Part shown: piece after piece, positions 32,201 through 42,360 of the stretch
How positions within the stretch are numbered: the stretch's first letter is position 1
Layout: the number at the start of each line of letters is the position of its first letter
Assembly: GCF_001641265.1 (NCBI RefSeq)
Contig: NW_020167538.1
Location: forward strand, 310,001-374,000
Direction of reading: 5' to 3'
Origin: Pseudogymnoascus destructans
Taxonomy: Eukaryota > Ascomycota > Leotiomycetes > Thelebolales > Thelebolaceae
DNA: 64,000 nucleotides
Position numbers and translations under genes: made by a program
Notes under the pieces: generated by a model
Seen by the model: the letters and a program-made list of their open reading frames with translations, nothing else
What the model was told of the DNA's origin: nothing
The model's database searches: none

Positions 32201-33065
32201 AACAGCATGAGGTTGTCAAAGGTAGGATTGAAGCTGCATTTGCCAGAGCTGCTATCAATCCCTACTAACGGAAACAGGTAATAACTGATAATGGATATGC
32301 TTAAGCCTTTGAATTAGCAGTATTTGAAGAGCTTCTTATTGAGTGGATTGCTGTTGATTCTATTGCTTTCAAAAAGTGTGAATCGCCTTAATTTAAGGCT
32401 CTTTTAAAGTATCTAAATTGCTATGTCGAAAGCTGCCTTCCTACTTGAAATACTGTCAAAAACTAGTCCCTTTAACAATATCAAACTCGACGTACAGATC
32501 TTCAAGACGAATTTGCCATCGTCATTTAAAAAATCCATCCATCAATTGATATTTGGACTAGGGAAGGCGTTGCTTATATTAGCATTATTGCTCATTACTT
32601 CAATCAATACAATCAACAAAAGGCTCCTGTATTAGTTTTCCGTAAGCTTATAGGCCTACATACTAGTAAGAACCAGGCAACATATGTGACAAATGCTCTT
32701 GTTAAGTTTGATATTATTAACAAGCTTGGCTATATAATGCTTGATAATTGTCATACTGACATTCGTTGCACTCAGTTTGCTATCAAACTCAAGAGCAAAC
32801 TTGGAAATCTCCTCTTCAAACCTACAAGTCACTATACATATTTTGGCTTATCACACCAACAACAAGAGCAATACTACTCAACGATTGCTACAACCATCTA
32901 TGATTCATTACACGTCATCGCTCCTTAGTTACTGGGCCGATATTACCACATAGCATATCTCTACAACCCTCTATGATTCATTACATGACATCACTCATAC
33001 TACCACATGACATATCTCTACCAACTAGAGGCCTAGGAGCATGAACGATAGCTCTAAAAGCTCCT

Positions 33066-33702
33066 ACGAACCTCTATGATTCATTACATGTCATCGCTCT
33101 TTAGTTACCCACAAGATTGGTTAAGTTATGACATAATTTGTCTATGACATAATTTGTCTATGACATAATTTGTCTATGACATAATTTGTCTATGACATAA
33201 TTTGTCTATAGGGGTACTCTGACCTTGGACCTCCTTTTACTTCCTATAGGCTACGAACCTAAGAGATGGTTCTATGGGATTCTCTTACGTCGACTACAGT
33301 TACCAAGCCTGGTAATCATGGAAAGTCTTGGAAAATGAGAGAACTACACTCCTTTAGCATAAATAGGATTGCCCTTTCCTTAAGAAAGGGCAAGCAGACA
33401 ATACAGTAAATCGACTATCACATACTTCCACGTCTTTTCCAAGCTTCCAAGCATTGATCTTGTTACTCCTTGTTTCTGAAAAGTCAGTGAGGTGTTAACC
33501 CCTGACTTACCCCTGAGTTCCCAGACTCAACATTTGTTGCAACTTGTCTGAACCACTTCACTACATCACACACCTGATTGCTGCGTTGTGGAATAGTCTA
33601 AGCTACGACCCTTTGGCTCTGTTTTCTAAGACAGTGTGTTGTCTTAGTAAATTCATCCCTTCCTTGGGTGGCTAGATTCTCACATCTGGTGCACCCACCA
33701 TT
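33066..33702. repeat. Family C unit, copy 1 (tandem with copy 2)
   Basis: 637 bp, beginning ACGAACCTCTATGATTC and ending CACCCACCATT, followed directly by copy 2. It holds five tandem copies of the 16-mer TATGACATAATTTGTC (33127-33206). The minus strand reads TGTAATGGTGGGTG from the right end of copies 2 and 3, so it may be an LTR in minus orientation, but I could not fix the left edge. Confidence 0.7.
33127..33206. repeat. Five-copy 16-bp minisatellite
   Basis: Exact head-to-tail TATGACATAATTTGTC, five units. The same position has two units in copy 2 (33764-33795) and one in copy 3 (near 51593). Confidence 0.92.
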
Positions 33703-34295
33703 ACGAACCTCTATGATTCATTACATGTCATCGCTCTTTAGTTACCCACAAGATTGGTTAAGTTATGACATAATTTGTCTATGACATAATTTGTCTATAG
33801 GGGTACTCTGACCTTGGACCTCCTTTCACTTCCTATAGGCTACGAACCTAAGAGATGGTTCTATGGGATTCTCTTACATTGACTACACTTACCAAGCCTG
33901 GTTAGTCATGGAAAGTCTTGGAAAATGAGAGAACTACACTCCTTTAGCATAAATAGGATTGCCCTTTCCTCAGGAAAGGGCAAGCAGACAATACAGTAAA
34001 TCGACTATCACATACTTCCACGTCTTTTCCAAGCTTCCAAGCATTGATCTTGTTACTCCTTGTTTCTGAAAAGTCAGTGAGGTGCTAACCTCTGACTTAT
34101 CCCTGAGTTCTCAGACTCAACATTTGTTACAACTTGTCTAAACCACTCCACTACATCATACACCTGATTGCTGCATTGTGGAATAGTCTAAGCTACGACC
34201 CTTTGGCTCTGTTTCCTAAGACAGTGTGTTGTCTTAGTAAAATCATCCCTTCCTTGAGTGGCTAGATTCTCACATCTGGTGCACCCACCATTACA
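33703..34295. repeat. Family C unit, copy 2
   Basis: 593 bp, tandem with copy 1, very similar throughout, with two instead of five 16-mer units. It ends CACCCACCATTACA. Confidence 0.7.
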
Positions 34296-35585
34296 CTAGG
34301 TGGCTAGATCTGCTAGGGTTGATAGTTAGGACTAAGGCTAGGGTGAGGCTGGTGATTTTAGTGCTGAGTTCCTAATGTAGTGCAAAGGGTTTAGGTCACT
34401 AGAGTAGAGCACCCTACTCTACTATAATAAGGAGTCTTATTCCTGCTTTAGAGTAGTCCTATAGCTGTGGCTAGAGCCTATAGCATAGGAGGTTACATTA
34501 GCTAATCTGCTGCTAGAAATGGACGAGCTAGGGACCTTAGCTCCCTAAAGAGAAGCCCCTATAAGTTTTTCAGGGTCTTAGCACATCTGCCTAGCTGACA
34601 ATTTCGGCCCTATAGAGGTAGCTGCTAGTAAGGGCTGGCTTCTAAGGCAGATAGGGGCGTAGTTGGAAGTTTCTACATATAGAGAGGTAGTGAGAAAGCT
34701 AACTACCTTGTTAGAGAGGTCGTAGGCGAAAGTACGCTGCTCTAGGAGCTTGTAGGAGGACACAAACTTGTCTACTATGCTAGCGAAATCGTACATAACT
34801 ATGCACTATATCTTAACTTCCCTTTTAATGGCATTAAGTTAGCTACTAATGGCTGCTGTTACTTCGTGACTGTTAGGCGCGCTTTACCTAAGCTAAGGCG
34901 GGGAGGAGGCATAGTATTGGTACTAAGTGTCTTCTACTGTCTCTTAGAAGTGCAGTTAAGGTTAGATGGTGATTGTGGTTCCTAGGAGCGAGTAAAAGCA
35001 CTGTCTTAGGGGCCTAGATCCGGCCGTTAGGGAGTTGAGGCCTCCATCACCACTTAGGGATGCTCGAAAGGAGCAGGAATGGATGGAGATTGGAGTTATA
35101 ATGCGTAATTGACTGGAAGTAGAGCCCTAAGGGTCTAGGAGGAAAAGTTGTAAGCAATTTGTTAATTTGAGAAAATAGTTGTAGGTGTTGCGAGCAGCAT
35201 CTGTGCCTCGGATGGCATATATTATATGATGCGATTAGAAGACAATCCACCACAAACGCCAGACCTCGGGTGATCTATGCCCCTTGCCATTGAACCAGGG
35301 ATGCCCCGCCGCGGCGTGCCAACAGAGCAAGGGAAGGGGAGTGAAACTCTCCGTAGGTGAATCCTCGCTAGAATCTATGGCCAACACGTCTTGATCTTGT
35401 TTCTCTGTGTGTTTTTGCCTCTGCTAGGTAAAGAAGTTTGGCCTTCGAAGGGTGTTGCGCCGCCATGCCAGTCGCGGTGAAGCTTCCACTCCCAGTGTCG
35501 CGACTAGTCCGCCTTCGGGTGCGTCTGAGGGAGGTGGCGTAGTTGTCGAGGTTCCACGATGTTTGTAGTCATTATGTTTCAGGGG
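34296..35585. other. Decayed repeat DNA rich in CTAG/TAG words
   Basis: No intact gene. The composition (many CTA, TAG, TTA words) looks like RIP-decayed transposon sequence. A minus-strand frame at 34578-34796 (DFASIVDKFVSSYKLLEQRTFAYDL...) has protein-like composition and may be a remnant, family unknown. Confidence 0.4.
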
Positions 35586-36321
35586 TTAACCCCCCTTGAG
35601 AGAGCAGGCATTGTCGTTGTCATCGTTGCAGGTGCTGTCGTTATCATGTGCCTTTCCAATAACTAATTTGACCTCGGTCGGAATCCCGACAGAGAATTCT
35701 GGTACGGACTCTAGAACAGGGCGTGAGCCTGTGATATCTTCGTTAGTGATCCTGCACGGCAGGTCCTTGAAAGATTTGCTTGCAAGGACTTGGTTTAGAT
35801 TGGGTTCTTCGGTTTTGGTAACAGAGAGGTGGTCGAGGTGTGATACCTTCAATGAAGGTTGAGGAGGAGTAAGTGATCTTGTAATTGTATATGCTGGCAA
35901 GGGTGGTGATTTAGAGCCCTGCTAGGCACCGAGAGGATTGTAGCTAGTAAAGACACCTCTGCTAATGATAGGAATGGTGGGAAGCTGTAAACCGTGGTTA
36001 GGTCCATGAACTAATGGACTGGAAAAGGCTCTGTTGTCGACGAGGGTAACTTTCGCGGCCGACGTCCAACTCCAAACTCTCATCGCCTCGTGAGACATCG
36101 AAGATGGAAGTATCATTTATTGCTAGACTTTTCCCATGCTTGTTTTGAAGTGGCAAACCTAGTGAATGGAGCCATTTCGCTCCACGCGATGATGCTTTCG
36201 AGCTCGATAAAGCATTTGTAGGTGTTAACGAAGGTGTGCTAGGTGACAACGAGGCGGCCATGACAGCCCCGCCAATAGATAGCCCCTTACACATCTCTGT
36301 TAGCTTCTCCATGTAGTCCAT
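35586..36321 (-). pseudogene. Degenerate gene of unknown family
   Basis: From ATG 36321 a frame of about 90 codons (MDYMEKLTEMCKGLSIGG..., Ser-rich) runs to a frameshift near 36040. After that another frame reads SPLVHGPNHGLQLPTIPIISRG, one TAG at 35922-35924, then 105 open codons (LPAYTITRSLTPPQPSLKVSHLDHLSV...) to the stop at 35586. The composition is that of a real protein and only one shift and one stop are needed, so a recently broken gene is likely. No family recognised. Confidence 0.4.
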
Positions 36322-37124
36322 TATGGTAGCAACTTACATGTTGTATTGCATCGCTACCCTAGCACATTGTGAGAACGTCAGTTATGGCTTTGGGGTTGCC
36401 CGGTCCCAGGATCGTTCTTGCGCGAGTTGATGATTATATAGCCTGTATAGTTGAAAGTGATGATTTGAGTAGAGGTACTACAGTGAAGAGTCTAAACTGC
36501 GCGTCTTAGAGAACAACATCTAGGCAATATCCCGACAGTGGGACGCTACGAGACCTCGCGATGTTCTGCAAGCCTTCCCATTTGCGAGATCTCGCAGAAT
36601 GCCCCAGTTCGCCCGTAAGTCTGCCTAGACCAGTCGTAGGGGCTTAGCCACCATTCTCATAATTATGGATTTTTGATCTGCAGCTAGCAGGTCAAAGAAG
36701 GGATTCCCATCGTATCATTTGTTGTTAACATGGGTGAATTGAAATAGGTACGCCTTTTGTGAATGATGGCATTTTTATGCTCCGCATTATAAAATTGAGA
36801 GAAGATATTCTTGTAGGGGCCATAAGAACAGAGCCGTGGACAGAGCCTAGGGGTTACCCATAAGACTTGGTGTCGCTGTGAGTGTTCCTAGCGACTGTGA
36901 ATAGAGACTCTCAATAAGAGGTATGGTCTCACTGTGTCCGGCAAAGCACGTTGCAGATTTGAGTTCTTATAAAGTAATCGTCACATACTCTTCCTGTGCT
37001 GTGGTATGGTACGAGTACAGTCCATGTATTATTCGCCACAAACGCCAACGCCGACATCAACTCTTGTGAGTACCTCCACAATCGAATGCCCTTTTCCCTT
37101 TCTTAACACTTTTCAACCCGTCAC
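36322..37124. other. Gene-free edge of the relic zone
   Basis: No gene seen. A perfect 14-bp palindrome TGCGAGATCTCGCA lies at 36583-36596. The 3' flank of the MATE gene begins near 37000. Confidence 0.4.
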
Positions 37125-39190
37125 TCACGCATGCGCATTCCTATGCGCCGCAGCCTCAACCGCCCGATCCCAATCTGTCGTGGCGAGGAAGAACCCCTCA
37201 CCCGCTGCCACCAACCCCAACCCCACCGCGACACCACTCCACAACCCCTCGAGCCTCCAATCGAGGCCAAAACCCGTCCCGAACGAGATCGGGAGCGCGA
37301 TAACGTAGTAACAGAATAAGTTGATATAGCCGCCTATCTCCTGCCTCCCCAAGCCACGCAAGAGCCCATTCGACAGAGCGGCGAGCGCATCAAAGAGCTG
37401 GAACGCCGCGCAGATAGGTAGGACGCGCGCGACGAGCTCGATAACCTCCGGGTCGTCGGTGAAGAGCTGGGGGATGTGGTGGCGCAGAGTCCAGAGCATG
37501 ATGACGTTGAAGAGGCCGACGAGGACGGCGCCGTAGATGGCCACCTTGGCCGAGGTGCGTGCGGCGCTTGACAGTGTAGCGCCGATGAGGTTCGCGACAC
37601 GCGTCGAGGCGGCGATGGACAGGGGAAAGGGGATCTGGAACGTCATTGCGCTGACGGTTCCTAGGACCGACTGCGCCGCGAGATGCGTGGTGCCGAAGTA
37701 GCTGGATGCCAGGACGAGGGCCTCGAAAGCTAGAAATTCGGCTTCGACCATAACGAGACCTGGCAGAGCGAGCTTTACCATTGGGCCCCAGTTGCTGAGG
37801 GCGCGGTGGTTGAAGCCGTTCCAGCATTCGTGGCCGTCGATGAAGTAGACGTAGAGAAAAAGGAGGATGGGCAGTAAATTATGAGTCACTACGAGGGCGA
37901 TGGGAGCGCCAATGTAGCCCCATTCGAAGCGCCAGACAAAGAGCCAGTTCATAAAGGCGTTCAATGGCGCTGCGATGAGGAGGACGTATGTCGTCGCGCT
38001 GAAAAGACCCTGCGCCTGGACGAAACGCTTGCCGCTCTCGAAGAGCGCATACCCAGGGAGCCCGAAAATTATGACGCGGAGGTATAGGCCGGCCAGGTCT
38101 GCCGATTCCTTCTCTGGTACTATGACTTCAAGAATTCGGTTTGAAAAAAGCCAAAAAATCCCAATTGGAATGGAGAGAGACCATAGAAATAGCACCATCC
38201 GTTGGCATTGAAGACCAACCAGGTGCTTGCGTCCAGAACCATATGCCTGGGCACATAGCGTGTCCAAACTGGTTGCCAGTCCCTGAAAAATGGCATAACC
38301 GGTGATGTTTGCTGACATGGAAGCTAGAGAAACTAGCAACGAGTCAGCGGATTTCACATAAACTTCCATGCCAATATCTTACCAGCTCCCAACTCGATCT
38401 TCCCAATGCGTCCAACGGTAAAGATACTTGCCACCGTCAAAGAGTACTGCAAGAGGAATGTAATAATCAGAGGGGTTGAATATTGCGCCAGCGTCTTTGC
38501 TTCTCGCTGCCATGTCGTCTCAATCTTTCCTTTGCGAACTGCATCCTCCCATAACCTATTCGTCCTCTCATGGATATCCCTAGCCGATTCGGGCGCACCA
38601 TTTAAAAGCAAAGGAGAGGTTTCAGTTGGCTGGGCTGGGGAGCCATGGGCCAGTGTCCCAGGGGCTTCTTCGTCGTCTCTGGCCCTTGGTACTTTCGTAC
38701 TAAATATGCTACGATATATCCTGGATGGCAACGCTTCATCCTTTGGCCGTGGATGCTTTGGAGGCGCGAGATGATTGTCTCGCAGCAGGCTCTCTTCCTC
38801 CTTCCTTGCCTGTGCAATTTCTCTCTTGCTGGGATGATCAATTTCCGGATGCTGTGGGGCTATAGCGGGCCTGTTTCCTCCCCCGAAAGCAACGAAGCTA
38901 GGCCGCCTATAAGAGCCTGACATCTGGTGGGTTGGGCGAAGTGTGGAGGCCTTAGACTCGTTGTCGGAGCCCTCGCCATCCCCGCACGAGTCTATGCTCG
39001 CGGCATCGTCATCACCGGAGCTCGCCGCGATATCTCGAGCGATTGACTCTTGTGCCAGTGGCGAACCCGAGCGAAATGAGCTGCTAAAGTGCGAATGGCC
39101 AGCGGAACCGCTGCGTTGGCTTGGTGTACCAGCAATGGGGCGTGATGAACTCGCCGTGTTTCTACCGTGGCCTTGATCAGAACTCGGCAT
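37125..39190 (-). CDS. MATE-family multidrug/proton antiporter
   Basis: Exons 38383-39190 and 37125-38332, intron 38333-38382 (GTAAGA...CGCTGAC...CTAG), 671 residues. A cytoplasmic N-terminus of about 230 Ser/Arg-rich residues precedes the 12-helix MATE fold. Family signatures are seen in order: YSTPLIITFLLQYSLTVASI (helix 1), MSANITGYAIFQGLATSLDTLCAQAYGSG, the mid-protein LALPGLVMVEAEFLAFE, and NGLLRGLGRQEIGGYINL. MATE transporters export organic cations and drugs in exchange for H+ or Na+. Fungal relatives such as yeast Erc1 sit in the vacuole or plasma membrane. The join G-AVSLASMSANITG matches the family. Confidence 0.94.
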
Positions 39191-39946
39191 CCTTGAGGCG
39201 TACTCGGCCAGATATAGGACGATACTTACCTCATTGCTGAATTGATTTCGTTATGTACTTATATTCAAGCAAGAATGTAAATTAAGGTTAATGGGAGTTG
39301 AATGCAGCCGTTAATGCTGATATATGTGACTGTAGTCAAGTTATTTCGCTCTAGCAGCTTGGTGGAGCCGTCATGCACGAGATCACACTGCCCTGCCAAT
39401 TAGGACGTATGAACTGTATATCCAAGAAAATGTCCAGTGAGCAAATCACGTTCAACTATGTGCCAATGTTCCGCAAATATATAGCAACGCAGCACAGCAT
39501 TGGAGAAGGGGGAAGGAAAAAAGTGTAGGTGGCAACAGTCGCCGACCCTTGGCCCTTATGAGAGACCCTTGTTTTTCATATAAGTCATGGTCTTAGCTGT
39601 GGGATAATCTCCAATGGGGTATGGTAACGCGAGCCGATACCGAGGGCGGCCAGACGCTCACCAAGTACGTACGCCATAGTACAATACAAGCACATGAGTA
39701 ACTAGCACATAGGATTGTGGCGCTATCACTCAATCGCCCCATCTCTTTCATCCTACCGAGTATAAATCCCACAATTCCACGACCCCCGCTCGGAGAAACC
39801 ACCGCCGCGCCGCCCTTTGTCTCACTATGATCAAAAGCTCGTCCCTTCTTCAGTCACTAAGAAAAAGCAACTTTGAAGCGAAGAAAGCCACGATCTCTCT
39901 CTCTCTCTGTATATATGTACGACCCGACCCGCCTTGCGACTGAAAC
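39191..39946. other. Divergent promoter region, MATE and DUF202 genes
   Basis: No gene. A CT microsatellite (39893-39908) followed by TATATATG lies about 40 bases before the DUF202 start codon and probably marks its core promoter. Confidence 0.45.
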
Positions 39947-40832
39947 ATGTCCCTAGTGGGAGACCCGGAAAACGCGCATAGGATTGGTGCGTATCGACCG
40001 TGGTATCTTCCGTTTCGCTCGAGGAATTGCGACGCCGATCCGTACGTCCAAAGCGGCTCCTTGCCTCGAATTTTCCGAGACCTGAGGCTGATATGCATGA
40101 TACAGATACCGCAGCGGCTCGGCCTTTGCGGTTTCGCCGTGGTGGACTCCGTTGATTTTCGAAAATGACAGCAGTGATGCTCGCGACCACTGTGCAAATG
40201 AGAGGAGTACGCAGCTTTATTTCCTTCACCGTCGTTCCTTCTTTGTGAGGCTTCACGTCCTCCAACGCTCCTTCCCCTCCGTCGTGCCTCGTTCCGAGTC
40301 GTGCCTTCCTTCTAGAAACCCTCCAGTTGCTCGGCCCCGCCTTCCTTTGCAAATTCCTGCCTTTCCTCTTCGTGCCTTCCTTCCCCGGACTTACTCCGCA
40401 TTGCACCTTCGTTTTTCCCACCTTCCATACTATTACACAGCTAACGCTCCCCGCCTACAGCTTTTCTCTCCTACCTCCGCCTCTCGGTCTATATGTCGGT
40501 AGTCTCCATAGCCATCATCCTCTCCTTCCACCTCAAAAACGAACCTTCCGACTTCGAACTACGCATGGCCCTACCCCTCGGCATCGTCTTCTGGTGCCTC
40601 GGGCTATTGTGCCTGGTGCTGGGGTTTGGAAACTACGTGAAGACGATGACTCTATATAGCAAGCGCGCGGCGCTGGTTCAGTCAGGCTGGAAGACACAGA
40701 CCGTGAGTCGTAAACATCCTGGGGGATATCTAGTTGGCGCTGACGGTGGATTAGACATTTGGATTAGTGGCTGCGAGTATAGTAGTCGTGTGTATTCTGT
40801 TCCTGGCTACGAATTCGACAAAGGATTCATGA
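39947..40832 (+). CDS. DUF202 small membrane protein
   Basis: Four exons (39947-40041, 40106-40206, 40461-40702, 40755-40832) close in phase to 171 residues. The body reads SPWWTPLIFENDSSDARDHCANERTFLSYLRLSVYM, the hallmark start of DUF202 (YidH-like) proteins. Three hydrophobic segments follow: SVYMSVVSIAIILSF, ALPLGIVFWCLGLLCLVLGF and LVAASIVVVCILFLA. Each intron has a plausible branch point (CTGAT, CTAAC, GCTGAC); the third is 52 nt. The N-terminal 50 residues are hydrophilic. DUF202 also occurs at the end of the vacuolar transporter chaperone Vtc proteins; the free-standing form is of unknown function. No single open frame exceeds about 160 codons, so a long-frame search would misread it. 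Confidence 0.82.
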
Positions 40833-41096
40833 TATCCCGAGACAAACTTCTGAGTTATAGGTTGGCTATTTGGCTACGGCGTTTTGGCGGGGTGTTTCAC
40901 ATGCCAGGGAAAAGGGATACTATACCATGGAGCGGACAACTATTAATGACTGGATATACAGGCAATATACCCAATGTTTCATAGCTCTAGGCACTAAAGT
41001 GCTTCTATAGTTCTGTGATCGCTATGCGAAAATATATATACAAAACGGCATCGCTATTCTATACTGTATCCCATGAGTCACCCTGCCCGTCACCCA

Positions 41097-42089
41097 TCAC
41101 TTTTCCCGACCTAACCTCTCCGCCTTGTCTTCCACCAGCTCATACGCGGGTCTAAACTTTTCGTCCTTTGTCCCATCTCCCTTATCTGCCTTCAACGCTG
41201 GATTGGGGTGCGTATCTGTAGTCCCCCCCAACGAGGTATACCCCTGGTCATACAACTGGCAATATGGCACCTCCATCGCTCGAATAAACTATACACCGCG
41301 TTAGCCTGAGCCACACAGAAAATCGAGAAATGGAGCAACTCACCCCCCAAATCTCGGCATAATGCCAATCTATCACCGGATGCACCCGCATAAACGCTGG
41401 CCAACCCTGATCTGTCGGATCAAAATGTGTCAATAGCATTCCATGCGGATCTGTCCTCCTTGTTCCGACAAAAATCGCCTTCACCCGCGGCTCGTCCTCA
41501 AGGTACTTTGCGAACGCCGCCTTCATCGGCATCGCGTAACGCGCGAGCCCCAGGGAGTAATAGGCTTCTGACTCGTCGACGAAGTCATCCACCTCCTGGA
41601 AAGGGTGGGGGGAGATAATGTAGACGCTTTGTAGGCGGGTGGGGAGCGGGGCGGGGTGAGTCGCGAGGGTGCAGAGGAAGAGGATGAGGAGGACGAGACA
41701 GTCTTTGCCGCCGTTGTAGGATATAGACATTTCTTCCAGTCTGTGTTGTGGGGTTCTCGTCAGCGATATGCTCTATGATCATCGCACAAATTTCTCTGCC
41801 TTCCATAGATTTGCCCTGCTGTGCTCGGCTTGACGCAGAATTGGGCAGGTGGCGGAATGAAGGCTTACGTATATTTCTCGAGCGCTATGGTGATCACCCC
41901 CAGCGCAGTCTTCGTCTGCTCCTGCACCCCACGCAGCATCTCGGACTCGGGCTCGGCAGCCAGGAAGGCATTTAGTCTCGCCGCAAGCCGCACGCACAGC
42001 GGCCGAATGCTGGTGTCCGCATTGCCGTTGGCCAGCTTGGGCGCGTCTTCGTCGGTCACTGTAGCGGAGGCGGGAGCGCTCGATGGCAT
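41097..42089 (-). CDS. FAD1: FAD synthase (FMN adenylyltransferase)
   Basis: Exons 41869-42089, 41344-41740 and 41097-41288 give 269 residues, close to the family norm. It transfers AMP from ATP to FMN, the last step of flavin cofactor synthesis, in the cytosol. It belongs to the PAPS-reductase-like fold: SYNGGKDCLVLL is the PP-loop, FVGTRRTDPHG the second signature, and the C-terminal VPYCQLYDQGYTSLGGTTDTHPNPAL is typical of Fad1. Introns 41289-41343 (CTAAC branch) and 41741-41868 (GCTGAC branch) are clear. The gene lies head to tail with DBP4, 271 bases from its stop. Confidence 0.93.
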
Positions 42090-42360
42090 CGCGGAAGTCA
42101 GCGGAGTGTGGTGCTGTCCATGTGCAATCTGGTCAATTCGAGAGGAAGCGATGGATGCGGCTGGAAAGTGAGTGAATCGACGTTCCGAGGTGGGTGGCGG
42201 GGGTTGGCGGGGTGGGGACTAGCGTCGGCCTGGTCGGTGTGTTGGCGTTGTACAGTAAGTTAGGGGTAAGCGAGGTACGGGTGAAAAAAGTGGACTGGGT
42301 TGTGAAATGGGGTATAGTAATTTTGAGGCTCTAAGTACTTTATAAAGTCTACAACAAAGG

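Larger units (their letters stand above)
31470..32960 (+). pseudogene. hAT-type transposase relic, split by two LTR insertions
   Basis: The first piece (to 31687) reads SRTSWVWQQ...YWRCLHCLVSYKHSGGTRSIAAHLTKAHN, a BED-type zinc finger as at the start of hAT transposases. After two insertions (31688-31945 and 31961-32200) the second piece, in shifting frames with stops, reads WIAVDSIAFKKCESP, FKTNLPSSFKKSIHQL, RKLIGLHTSKNQATYVTNALV and LGYIMLDNCHTD, matching the hAT catalytic core in order. Many TAG/TAA stops suggest RIP-like decay. The end of the element is not defined. Its last part (from about 32748) recurs near 50822. Confidence 0.6.

Noticed and set aside
33127..33206. CRISPR-like array
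   Set aside because: The 16-bp units are directly contiguous without spacers, in a eukaryotic nuclear genome; this is a minisatellite.
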